Below, piece by piece: positions 8,833-16,802 of a stretch of DNA of 63,870 bases (position 1 is the stretch's first letter; each line of letters begins with the position of its first letter). The stretch lies in the NCBI RefSeq assembly GCF_001832885.1, contig NZ_MKIQ01000030.1, forward strand, positions 1-63,870, in the 5' to 3' direction. The notes under the pieces were generated by a model. That model saw nothing but the letters and a program-made list of their open reading frames with translations, was not told the origin of the DNA and made no database searches. The position numbers were made by a program, and so were the translations under genes. The stretch is from Floricoccus penangensis. Lineage in GTDB: Bacteria > Bacillota > Bacilli > Lactobacillales > Streptococcaceae.

Positions 8833-10009
8833 AATTTAAAAATACCTCTTCATACGAATTAACAATCTTATCCCACGAAAATTTTTCATGCATAATTTCT
8901 TTTGCTTTATTTTCTAAACCATCAATTTTTATTTTCTCATCCTCAATATCATTAATAAGATTGTGAAGATTATCCTTCTTCCAATATAATGCCCCATCTT
9001 CGCCAACCTCTTTATTGAAGCCAACATCTAGTAATAAATTTAGTTTCGTTGATGAAAGCGCTTCTAAAAGAGATGGATTAGTTCCTCCCACTTCGTGCCC
9101 GTGTATATATGAAAAAGCATTTTCTCTTATATATTTAAGCAGTTCTTGATCATAAACAGTTCCAACAAATTTAATCCGTTTATCTTGTTCAAAATGGGTT
9201 TCATTTTTTAGCTTTTCATAAAATTTATTTTGTTCAACATTAGTAATAAGAACAAAGTCTTTCTTACTATCTGACTTTATAAATTCTCTTATCATTGATT
9301 CAAAGTTATTCTCCGGTACAAAACGACCAACAACTAAATAATATTGATCCTCAATTATTTCTTTTTCGTTAAACCATTTCCTTACATCGTTTGAATTAGA
9401 TATCAATTTGGATTTTTCAGTCTCAGTACCATATGCTATATATATAGTATTTGGGCTATACTTCATGTAATCTTCTTTAATATATTTTTCGATGTTTCTA
9501 CTATCACATACAAGCATATCAGAATGTTTTACCATCAATTGTTCCGAATACTTCCAATATCTTCTAACAGGATAACTCCATTTTGCTCTTAGCCACTCAT
9601 GACCATCCGGATTTACTAAAAGAGTGCCTCCTAATTTTTCAATTTTCTTTTTATACTTGGCAATAAACGGGCCTATTCTACAGGCTAAAACATAAAAAAT
9701 AGGAGATTCATCTTTATTTTTCTGTGCCAGCTTAATCGAAGTTTTTAATGCTTCAATATCATAGTATATTGCTTTAGCTGGTCCGATATTCGGAACGTCA
9801 ATATTAAAACAATTCGCACCCTTATAGTTAAAATACTCTTCAGTTATGTTTGATTTCTTAGAATTTTCCGATGTACAAGCAACAAAATATTTTATATCTT
9901 TGCTGTGTTGATTCTCTACTAATTTATCGACAAATGTCTCAAAACCACCATATTTAGCCGGAATACCCTTAGAGCCTATAATATATATATTCCTCATTTT
10001 TTTCTCCAT
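8822..10009 (-). CDS. DUF1972 rhamnosyltransferase (Cps2T-like)
   Basis: 395 residues. The N-terminal DUF1972 acceptor domain begins IYIIGSKGIPAKYGGFETF, and PNIGPAKAIYYD, NPDGHEWLRAKW and VGRFVPENNFESM follow. This closely matches what I recall of pneumococcal Cps2T, a beta-1,4-rhamnosyltransferase adding the second sugar to a lipid-linked glucose; rhamnose as donor is inferred from that. Two starts are possible: ATG 10009 (AGGG upstream) or ATG 9997 (GGAG upstream, matching the conserved N-terminus better). No dTDP-rhamnose synthesis genes are present. Confidence 0.88.
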   Translation of the reverse strand: MEKKMRNIYIIGSKGIPAKYGGFETFVDKLVENQHSKDIKYFVACTSENSKKSNITEEYFNYKGANCFNIDVPNIGPAKAIYYDIEALKTSIKLAQKNKDESPIFYVLACRIGPFIAKYKKKIEKLGGTLLVNPDGHEWLRAKWSYPVRRYWKYSEQLMVKHSDMLVCDSRNIEKYIKEDYMKYSPNTIYIAYGTETEKSKLISNSNDVRKWFNEKEIIEDQYYLVVGRFVPENNFESMIREFIKSDSKKDFVLITNVEQNKFYEKLKNETHFEQDKRIKFVGTVYDQELLKYIRENAFSYIHGHEVGGTNPSLLEALSSTKLNLLLDVGFNKEVGEDGALYWKKDNLHNLINDIEDEKIKIDGLENKAKEIMHEKFSWDKIVNSYEEVFLNYGR

Positions 10010-10020
10010 AATATCCCTAT

Positions 10021-10719
10021 CTACGACACATCATTAGGCAAAAGAATTACCTTAAATGTTTTTAATATTATCTTGGTATCTGTTGATACCGACATAGTAT
10101 CTATATACTCCAAATCTCTTCTAAGCATACCATCAAAACCAGTAGAATTTCTTTCATTGACTTGCCACAATCCTGTACATCCTGGCTTAACCAATAATCT
10201 TTGCTTATCATAATTAGTATATTTAGCAACTTCTCTAGGAAGAGGTGGCCTTGGACCAACAATAGACATATCACCTTTTAATACATTCCATAGCTGTGGT
10301 AATTCATCGATACTTGTTTTTCTAATAAATTTTCCAACTTTAGTAACACGTGGATCTTCCTTCATCTTAAACATTGCACCTTGGAGTTCATTTTGTTCAA
10401 GTAAATTATGAAGCTTCTTTTCTGCATCTACACACATAGACCGAACTTTGTACATAGTAAATTCTTTTTCATTTTTACCAATTCGAGTCTGGGAAAAGAA
10501 AACTGGCCCTTTGGGTTCCTCAATTTTCATCGCAATAGCAGTAATTGCAATTACGGGTAATGAAATTAACAAACCAACAGAACTTATTCCTATGTCAGCA
10601 ATTCTTTTAACAAACTTAAAAAATTTTTTTGAATTTAAGTCTTCAGTATTTATTATTGTCTGAGTATAACTTCTCTCCTTATTCATATTAGCTCTTTCAA
10701 TCTCTAAACTTTTTTCCAT
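10021..10719 (-). CDS. Priming undecaprenyl-phosphate glycosyl-1-phosphate transferase
   Basis: 232 residues, the short form of the bacterial sugar transferase family. It has a single hydrophobic re-entrant segment at about 38-65, then the catalytic region with GPVFFSQTRIG, KVRSM, DELPQLWNVLKGDMSIVGPRP and PGCTGLWQV. It starts the repeat unit by moving a sugar-1-phosphate (glucose or galactose) to undecaprenyl phosphate. It lacks the large membrane domain of pneumococcal CpsE and is close in size to lactococcal EpsD. It directly follows wzh. Confidence 0.93.
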   Translation of the reverse strand: MEKSLEIERANMNKERSYTQTIINTEDLNSKKFFKFVKRIADIGISSVGLLISLPVIAITAIAMKIEEPKGPVFFSQTRIGKNEKEFTMYKVRSMCVDAEKKLHNLLEQNELQGAMFKMKEDPRVTKVGKFIRKTSIDELPQLWNVLKGDMSIVGPRPPLPREVAKYTNYDKQRLLVKPGCTGLWQVNERNSTGFDGMLRRDLEYIDTMSVSTDTKIILKTFKVILLPNDVS

Positions 10720-10735
10720 AAAAGTCTCCTACTTT

Positions 10736-11512
10736 TCAAAAAATCCCAAATTTTTTCTTCTTATTAATTTCATAGTACTCAGGCATTTGAACCTTATCAC
10801 CATTCAAAAGATCTCTAGCAACTTGCTTCATACAATCAGCTTTCTCTTTACCAAAATCTTTTTCAATTTGTTGAAAGGCTTCTTTAAGGTAAAAATCACG
10901 ATGTTTTAAATTATGAGCATCTGATGCAACCATTTGAACTAAGTTATTTTCCACCATCTGCTTAGCAGTCTTTTGAATAGATTTACCAAAAGTTCCGACA
11001 TAGCTTGGAGCAGTCAGTTGTGCTAAAACACCCATATCTAAAAATTTTATCAGACGATTTGGGTCTTCCCTAAATTTAGCATTTCTTTCCGGATGAACTA
11101 TAACAGGTGTATGTCCCTTAAGCAATAACTCTACAAAAAGTTGCTCTGTATAACTTGGAACATCAATAGTTGGAAATTCTATAAGTACATAGGTATTATC
11201 TAAATCAGTAAAAAGAATTTCATCACGATTAATATCATCCAATAAAGTACCAGTAATTCTTACTTCTTGACCCTCAAGGACAGTCAGTGGTATATCTCTC
11301 TTGTCCAATTCTTCCTGTAAAGCAGCGACTCGTGGTATTACCTTATATGAAGGATTATCATACTTACCATTGTTATGATGAGGGGTACACAAAATATGGC
11401 TAATTCCTTGACTAACAGCTTTCTTTGCCATTTCCATACTATCTTCAATAGTTTGTGCTCCGTCATCTACCCCTGGTAGAATATGACAATGCAAATCAAT
11501 TAAATCACCCAT
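10736..11512 (-). CDS. wzh: Polysaccharide-control tyrosine phosphatase (PHP family)
   Basis: 258 residues. It has the PHP metal-binding motif HCHILPGVDDGA at 8-19, further metal-ligand His residues in CTPHHN and VHPERN, and VASDAH near 195-200. This family removes phosphate from the Tyr-rich tail of the partner kinase and so tunes chain length and output. It sits directly after wze; wzd-wze-wzh is the lactococcal/lactobacillus order, while pneumococcus places the phosphatase first. Confidence 0.94.
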   Translation of the reverse strand: MGDLIDLHCHILPGVDDGAQTIEDSMEMAKKAVSQGISHILCTPHHNNGKYDNPSYKVIPRVAALQEELDKRDIPLTVLEGQEVRITGTLLDDINRDEILFTDLDNTYVLIEFPTIDVPSYTEQLFVELLLKGHTPVIVHPERNAKFREDPNRLIKFLDMGVLAQLTAPSYVGTFGKSIQKTAKQMVENNLVQMVASDAHNLKHRDFYLKEAFQQIEKDFGKEKADCMKQVARDLLNGDKVQMPEYYEINKKKKFGIF

Positions 11513-11531
11513 ATTTTCTCCTTTTTAATTA

Positions 11532-12233
11532 TTAAGCCCCGTAGTAATAATATCCTTGGTCTGCTACATTTTTAGCACCATTATAAACAACACCTAAAAC
11601 ATTAGCATTAACCATTTGTAATAGATTTTTTGCCTTAAGTAGCGCATCTTTTCTTGATACATTTTCACGCACAACTAAGAGTGTACCATCTACCTTTGAA
11701 GCCATAATTTGAGCATCGGTAACTGCTACAACTGGCGGCATATCAAAAATTACAAAATCATAATTATCTCTTGCTTCTTGAAGAATTTCATTCATTCTCA
11801 TAGATCCAAGAAGTTCAGACGGATTAGGTGGTTTCGGTCCACTAGTAAGAACATATAGGTTCTCAATTCCGCTATATTGCGCAATATCTGTTACATGTTG
11901 TGGAGTTGTTAGAAGGGTACTCAGTCCTCCAATATTTGGTAGTGCAAATGTCTTGGCAACTGTTGGTTTTCGCATATCAGCATCGACAATCAGAACCTTC
12001 TGACCCGAGTTGGCAAAAACTACTGCTAAGTTAGCTGATGTTGTAGATTTACCTTCAGAGGGTCCCGAAGACGTAATAACCATTGTTTTAATTTCATTAT
12101 TAATAGTTGAAGCAAATTGTATATTAGTACGAATTGTACGATACTGTTCCGATACTGGTGAAGATGCATCAGCTAAAGTAATTAAACTAACGGCATGCGT
12201 TGTATCTTTTTTTCTAGTATTCTTTTTAGCCAT
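11532..12233 (-). CDS. wze: Polysaccharide-control tyrosine kinase (BY-kinase, CpsD/EpsB type)
   Basis: 233 residues. Walker A is GPSEGKST near 57-64, Walker A' is VLIVDADMRKPT near 84-95, and Walker B is FVIFDMPPV. The protein ends with a Tyr cluster (GYYYYGA) that serves as the autophosphorylation tail. As usual in Firmicutes, the membrane activator is a separate protein, the adjacent wzd product. Thirteen bases separate the two genes. Confidence 0.95.
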   Translation of the reverse strand: MAKKNTRKKDTTHAVSLITLADASSPVSEQYRTIRTNIQFASTINNEIKTMVITSSGPSEGKSTTSANLAVVFANSGQKVLIVDADMRKPTVAKTFALPNIGGLSTLLTTPQHVTDIAQYSGIENLYVLTSGPKPPNPSELLGSMRMNEILQEARDNYDFVIFDMPPVVAVTDAQIMASKVDGTLLVVRENVSRKDALLKAKNLLQMVNANVLGVVYNGAKNVADQGYYYYGA

Positions 12234-12245
12234 TATTTACTCTCC

Positions 12246-13076
12246 TTAAACCCTTGATCTTCTTCTTCGTTTTTGGTTGTCATTGTCACTAGACGATTCT
12301 CGTTCAACTCTTGTTGGTTTTTGAGGACCTGTTTGATTGATTGAATGAGCTTCTCTTTCAAGCTGAACTCCTCTATTAGTCTCAGCAATCTCCTTAGCAG
12401 ACATTTCAGGTACTGTACCCAAAAGTGTGAATGCCAGATTATCAGTAATGTATTTAGAGTCCTTTACTGTTCTATCAAATTGTTCAGATAAGAATGCTAA
12501 CCCCACTCCAACAATCATTCCAAGTGCTAAGCCTATCGCTAGATTTTTCTTAACACTTGGTGAAACAGGATTCATATTAGCAGTAGCTTTGGAAATAATC
12601 GAAATCTTATCGACATTCATTACATCCTTTGCATTCTCTTGAAAAACTTCTGCAGTTAAATTAGCAATTTCCTCAGATTTTGAAGCATTGTCAGTTGTAG
12701 CATTAATTGCAAACATTAGAGAATTTTGAGTTTGATTTACTTTAATCGCTTTACGAAGCTCTTCCTGAGTCATGTTGATACCATAGTCTGAAGACATACG
12801 GTCCTTCACTTGATTAATAACTAAATCACCAGTGATTAATGACTTATAAGTATTAATCATTTGTAGATTACCATTGACATCATTGGCATTATTTGTTTGT
12901 CTATCATCTTGTGGTAAAGTTACAATCAATTGCGACTCCGAACTATATTTAGGAGTCATTACAAAAAATGTTAAAAATCCTGCAATTCCTAAGCCAATAA
13001 GCATACTAATGATAATCAGAAATGCCCTTTTTTTCAAAATTTGAAAAATATCGTGTACACTAATCGTTTCTTCCAT
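12246..13076 (-). CDS. wzd: Chain-length regulator / kinase activator (Wzz domain, CpsC type)
   Basis: 276 residues with two membrane helices, near 18-38 and 178-198, flanking an extracellular Wzz domain. The long cytoplasmic C-terminal tail ends in a basic cluster (KRRRRSRV). It anchors and activates the Wze kinase and takes part in polymer length control and export. The Arg-rich tail of about 75 residues is longer than the minimal kinase-contact peptide. Confidence 0.93.
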   Translation of the reverse strand: MEETISVHDIFQILKKRAFLIIISMLIGLGIAGFLTFFVMTPKYSSESQLIVTLPQDDRQTNNANDVNGNLQMINTYKSLITGDLVINQVKDRMSSDYGINMTQEELRKAIKVNQTQNSLMFAINATTDNASKSEEIANLTAEVFQENAKDVMNVDKISIISKATANMNPVSPSVKKNLAIGLALGMIVGVGLAFLSEQFDRTVKDSKYITDNLAFTLLGTVPEMSAKEIAETNRGVQLEREAHSINQTGPQKPTRVERESSSDNDNQKRRRRSRV

Positions 13077-13100
13077 TTTACACTCTTCCTTTTAATTATA

Positions 13101-14015
13101 TTATTTTTCTATTTCCAATTGTTTCTTCAAAACTGTTTGAATACGATTTAACTCAGATGCCGGAATATCTTGATACGAAACCCCATCCCGCATAACTCCC
13201 TCACCCTTCATCTGTTCATCAACTACATTATCAAAAGCTGATGAATAGTCTAACACAATTGTTTTGATTTGTTCAAAAGTTAAATCTGTTCTTACGTTAT
13301 CTTCCATTGACTTTAAGATAGTTTGGTATTTTGAAGCAGTAGACACTGAGGCAAGTTTTTTCCCAATTGCTGTAATAACCTTACGTTGTCTTTCTTGTCG
13401 ACCGTAATCACCATTTGGATCATCATAACGCATTCGTGTATATCCAAGTGCTTGCTGCCCGTTCAATTCAAGGGTCCCAACTGGATAGTCATTTCCTTCA
13501 TAACTAAAAGCTAATGTATTGTTTACTTCTACACCTCCAACGGCATCAACAAGCTCTTCCAATCCTTTCATATTGATTGAAATATAGTGATCAATAGGAA
13601 TATCTAATAATTTTTGAACCGTATCCATAGACATAGAGACTCCACCGAATGCATAGGCATGATTTATTTTGTCCATGGTACCTCGTCCGACAATTTCTGT
13701 ATAAGTATCTCGAGGGATGCTCACAATTGTTGTCTGCTTCTGATTTGGATTAACAGTTGCAACCATCATTGAATCTGAACGTCCTTGTTCAATTCGTCCA
13801 AGCTCACCGGTATCTATTCCCATCAGTAAAACTGAGAATGGTTGCTTCTTTTTCAAGTCTACTTGGCGTGTGTCTTTTCTGTCCACTTTGGCAAAAGTTT
13901 TGTCAACCGACTTCGCTACATCTGTATACATTTTGGCTGAAATAGCACCAACAAATATCAGAATTACTGCAACAATAGATAAAAGTGTTATTATTATTTT
14001 TTTAGTTTTCGACAT
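13101..14015 (-). CDS. LytR-CpsA-Psr family glycopolymer ligase
   Basis: 304 residues. An N-terminal membrane anchor (about 7-28) is followed by the extracellular LCP domain with FSVLLMGIDTGE, RSDSMMVATVNP, SIPRDTY, NHAYAFGG and a C-terminal RQRKVI region. LCP enzymes transfer lipid-linked polysaccharide to peptidoglycan, so this gene suggests the polymer is at least partly wall-linked. It lies between the epsX-like gene and wzd. Confidence 0.93.
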   Translation of the reverse strand: MSKTKKIIITLLSIVAVILIFVGAISAKMYTDVAKSVDKTFAKVDRKDTRQVDLKKKQPFSVLLMGIDTGELGRIEQGRSDSMMVATVNPNQKQTTIVSIPRDTYTEIVGRGTMDKINHAYAFGGVSMSMDTVQKLLDIPIDHYISINMKGLEELVDAVGGVEVNNTLAFSYEGNDYPVGTLELNGQQALGYTRMRYDDPNGDYGRQERQRKVITAIGKKLASVSTASKYQTILKSMEDNVRTDLTFEQIKTIVLDYSSAFDNVVDEQMKGEGVMRDGVSYQDIPASELNRIQTVLKKQLEIEK

Positions 14016-14042
14016 TATGTTTCAACTTACCTTTCAAACTTA

Positions 14043-15137
14043 TCAATTTGTTCCACTTCCATTTGATGCATTACCTTGATTCGGTACTACTGGATTTGCA
14101 GGTGTAGTAGGTGCAACTGCATTTGGATCCGTCGCATTATTTCCTGGATTTGTATTTGGTTGATTTGTATTTGGCTGATTAACATTTCCAGTTTGCGTTC
14201 CTTGATTTGGTGTCTCAACTGGCTGTCCATTAGGGACTGTATTATTCTGTTGAACCGCTTGATTTTGTTCAACTGCAGATTCTTGAACAACTGGGGCTTC
14301 AGTCGGTTGAGTAACCACTGGTTCAGCTGGTTCTTTTGATTCAACTGGAGTAGCTTCTACATTTGACACCATTTGGCTATAAATATTAGCCGCTTGCTCT
14401 GAATACTTATTTTTTAATTTAGTATTTTTAATATTATCAATCTTAGATAAAAGCAAGCTATAGTTTTCAGTAGTTGCATCTTTAGTTATTTTGCCATCTT
14501 TAATCATTTTAGAAATTAATTTTTCAACATCTTCTGCTTGAGCAACTTGTGTTTGAGCAATTGATAAATATTTGTTCGCAATTTTATTCCATAAACCATC
14601 TTTAGTACTTACCTCATCTTTTAGACTAGTAAGTGAGTCTTTTTTGACATTATCTTTTATTGCTAAATTGTTAGTTACTTCTGCTGGCGCTTCAGCTTGC
14701 CAGTCTTTAACACCGCCTTCAAATAAATTACTAATACTCGTTTGCATATTTAATTTATCCTGTACGTCATTAATAAGCTTTTGAGTTTCTTCCTTTTCTT
14801 TACCCAACTCTTTAACATCAGAAGTCAATCCATTTTCAGGTACTCCGAAATCTTGAGCTGATATCTTTATTGAACCAAGCTTATCATATTCTTTTTTGAC
14901 ATTTTCTTTTGTCACATTATTTAATAATGTATCATGAGAGGAATTTACATAGAATTTTTCAACTCTAGTCTTTATTGCCCTTATATTAGCACTTTCCTTC
15001 TTAGCAGTTTCCTGAGCATATTCAATTTTTTGCTTTCTGACTGAGTCTGATTTGGCCTTATAACCAAAGAAACAAACAGCCAGTGCAACTCCACCTACTA
15101 CTAATAATAGTAGTGTTTTTGACAACGTATTTTTCAT
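14043..15137 (-). CDS. Membrane-anchored extracellular protein of unknown function, first gene of the polysaccharide operon (epsX-like position)
   Basis: 364 residues from the ATG at 15137, preferred over the ATG at 15146 because AAGGA lies eight bases upstream of it while the earlier ATG has none. One N-terminal membrane helix (about 8-25) is followed by a charged, helical, probably coiled-coil region to about 240, then a 115-residue Gln/Asn/Pro/Thr tail rich in QPTEAP-, NQPNTNPG- and TPANPV-like stretches that could span the wall. I recognise no domain. The leading position recalls epsX in lactococcal eps operons, but homology is not shown. It probably interacts with the wall or with Wzd/LCP proteins (inference). 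Confidence 0.75.
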   Translation of the reverse strand: MKNTLSKTLLLLVVGGVALAVCFFGYKAKSDSVRKQKIEYAQETAKKESANIRAIKTRVEKFYVNSSHDTLLNNVTKENVKKEYDKLGSIKISAQDFGVPENGLTSDVKELGKEKEETQKLINDVQDKLNMQTSISNLFEGGVKDWQAEAPAEVTNNLAIKDNVKKDSLTSLKDEVSTKDGLWNKIANKYLSIAQTQVAQAEDVEKLISKMIKDGKITKDATTENYSLLLSKIDNIKNTKLKNKYSEQAANIYSQMVSNVEATPVESKEPAEPVVTQPTEAPVVQESAVEQNQAVQQNNTVPNGQPVETPNQGTQTGNVNQPNTNQPNTNPGNNATDPNAVAPTTPANPVVPNQGNASNGSGTN

Positions 15138-15168
15138 CTTCTCCATCCTTATACAATAAATCTTTACT

Positions 15169-15174
15169 ATTATA
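15169..15174 (-). promoter_or_regulatory. Predicted -10 of the polysaccharide operon promoter
   Basis: A perfect TATAAT (minus strand) lies 32 bases upstream of the preferred start of the first operon gene. The -35 region at 17 bases is poor (TTTAAT), so an activator may be needed. The 250 bases between this gene and mscL are AT-rich and hold the two divergent promoters; nothing else is evident. Confidence 0.6.
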
Positions 15175-15344
15175 CACTAAACTATATTACTATTAAAGAC
15201 CTTATTAATTACTTTTTTTTTACTTTTTCTTATACTCTATTAAATAAAGGGTTATACGGATTTATATCTTTTATCTTTTATTTATTAAATAACAGACCTA
15301 TAACTATATTAAATACCTTTTTACTTTTTTTGCAAGCTAAATTA

Positions 15345-15353
15345 TGATACTAT
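15345..15353 (+). promoter_or_regulatory. Extended -10 promoter of mscL
   Basis: TGATACTAT (TG-N-TACTAT) lies 37 bases before the mscL start. A T-run stands where the -35 would be. GGAGG precedes the ATG at 15390. Confidence 0.55.
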
Positions 15354-15389
15354 TAACGTATTATTGGAATAATTTGGAGGAAATTTTTT

Positions 15390-15782
15390 ATGTTTAAAAA
15401 GATGGCGCAGGAATTCAAAGAATTTATCATGCAAGGTAATGTTTTAGACCTAGCTGTTGGGGTTATCATTGGTGGTGCTTTTACTGATATTGTTAAATCA
15501 CTTACAAAAAATATTTTAACACCGATTCTTGGACTATTTTCTACTGGTGACAAAACATTTGAACAATTTAATGTTAAGATTCTTGGTGCAACATTTGGTA
15601 TTGGAGATTTCATTAATAGTGTAGTTTCATTCTTAATTACAGCGTTTGTAATTTTCATAATTGTTAAAGGCGTTAACAAAGTTATGGGTCCTAAGAGTAA
15701 GGAAGAAGAAGAAAAAGAAGAGATTGATGAACAAACTGTCCTTCTTACTGAAATTCGTGATTTGTTAAAAAATCAAAAATAA
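15390..15782 (+). CDS. mscL: Large-conductance mechanosensitive channel
   Basis: 130 residues, the normal family length. The first helix holds LAVGVIIGGAFTDIVKSL near 20-37, a second helix lies at about 70-95, and a charged C-terminal helix (KSKEEEEKEE) follows. It opens on membrane tension to release solutes during osmotic downshock. Single gene with its own promoter, ending in a strong shared terminator. Confidence 0.97.
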   Translation: MFKKMAQEFKEFIMQGNVLDLAVGVIIGGAFTDIVKSLTKNILTPILGLFSTGDKTFEQFNVKILGATFGIGDFINSVVSFLITAFVIFIIVKGVNKVMGPKSKEEEEKEEIDEQTVLLTEIRDLLKNQK

Positions 15783-15790
15783 TTGGTTTA

Positions 15791-15827
15791 AAAAAATGAC
15801 TTATCAAATCGATAAGTCATTTTTTTA
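15791..15827. terminator. Bidirectional terminator between mscL and the 138-residue gene
   Basis: Stem AAATGACTTATC / GATAAGTCATTT with loop AAATC, A-run before and T-run after, so it can end transcription from both convergent sides. Confidence 0.93.
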
Positions 15828-16241
15828 TTTATCTAATAATCTATCTGCTACTTCAATTCCATGTTCTGGTAAGAAGTCGATAAGTAAAGGTGCTACATTC
15901 ATATCTTCACACTCAACACCATAAACATTTCCATTTTTAAAGATAATTTTTAGTCCTAAATTATTAGGTACACCTTGATTACCAATAACTACTCCAAAGT
16001 TTTTAGGAACTGATAAAAATTCAATTCTTTTAATGTCTGAATAAATCCATCCACCGAAAGCTTTTCCTTTTTTGTTTGTAATTGGATTAATATCATTTAA
16101 TTCAATTGCTTCTTTTGAAAAAGTTAAGCATGCATATGGAGTTTGTTTTTCAAAAAGTAAGGGAAAAACTTGGTCCTTAAATTCAATCATTACAGGTAAT
16201 GCTTGTTGACTTGCTTTTTCTTCGAATTTTTCTTTGTTCAT
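15825..16241 (-). CDS. Conserved-looking cytoplasmic protein of unknown function
   Basis: 138 residues with no signal or membrane segment; mixed alpha/beta composition with several beta-like stretches (GGWIYSDIKRIEFL, GLKIIFKNGNVYGVE). I do not recognise the family; the beta-rich centre is reminiscent of a small PH-like domain, but that is only an impression. It is the last gene of the PAP2-mnmL-mnmM operon, 11 bases after mnmM, and its stop touches the shared terminator. Ribosome site AGAGGTG precedes the ATG. Confidence 0.75.
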   Translation of the reverse strand: MNKEKFEEKASQQALPVMIEFKDQVFPLLFEKQTPYACLTFSKEAIELNDINPITNKKGKAFGGWIYSDIKRIEFLSVPKNFGVVIGNQGVPNNLGLKIIFKNGNVYGVECEDMNVAPLLIDFLPEHGIEVADRLLDK

Positions 16242-16252
16242 TTTACACCTCT

Positions 16253-16795
16253 TTATTTTAGTTTTTCAATCATTATTAGAAAAGGGGGAGTGTTCTTTTG
16301 ATTCATAGCCCCATATTTCATAACTTGATATTCTTTTTGTTCTAAGTTTTCCACAAAGTTTTCCACAGATACCTTTTCTTCGCTTCCACCTTCATGTCCA
16401 TAGTATACCATAATTGCTAAGCGTGAGCTCTTTTCCATCATTGTAAGAATTTTTCTTAGTGCTACAAGGGTTGTAGAGGCCTTAGTAATTATTGATTTAT
16501 CACTTTTAGGCAGATAACCAAGATTAAATATTGCTGCTTTAACTACTTTATCCACATACTTATCCACATTTTCATGCCCATCAAGGATAAGTTGGCCTTC
16601 TAATTTATTTTCCACAAGTTTTTCTTGTGTAGAAACTATTGCAGCCTCCTGGACATCAAAAGAATAAACTTTTTTAGTTAACTGAGCTAAAAAAATCGTA
16701 TCAAAACCGTTTCCCATAGTAGCATCTATAACTATATCATCAGGCTCAATTATCTCCTTAAGCCAATAATGTGCCATTTTTAGCGGGCTTAACAT
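16253..16795 (-). CDS. mnmM: Class I SAM-dependent tRNA methyltransferase (YtqB/MnmM family)
   Basis: 180 residues. SAM motif I is VIDATMGNGFDTIFLA near 22-37, followed by VYSFDVQEAA. The FNLGYLPKSDK stretch (NLGYLP in place of NPPY) is diagnostic of the YtqB family. From recalled literature, B. subtilis YtqB (MnmM) makes the last methylation of mnm5(s2)U at the tRNA wobble position. Its neighbour is the YtqA-type radical SAM protein, which acts just before it, supporting a two-step module. The gene holds an unusual number of DnaA-box-like words (see findings). Confidence 0.88.
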   Translation of the reverse strand: MLSPLKMAHYWLKEIIEPDDIVIDATMGNGFDTIFLAQLTKKVYSFDVQEAAIVSTQEKLVENKLEGQLILDGHENVDKYVDKVVKAAIFNLGYLPKSDKSIITKASTTLVALRKILTMMEKSSRLAIMVYYGHEGGSEEKVSVENFVENLEQKEYQVMKYGAMNQKNTPPFLIMIEKLK

Positions 16796-16802
16796 ATACT
16801 AA

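Noticed and set aside
14087-14344. Overlapping open frames on both strands in the Gln/Asn/Pro-rich tail of the epsX-like gene
   Set aside because: Low-complexity repeats produce long stop-free shadows; no ribosome sites or family matches.
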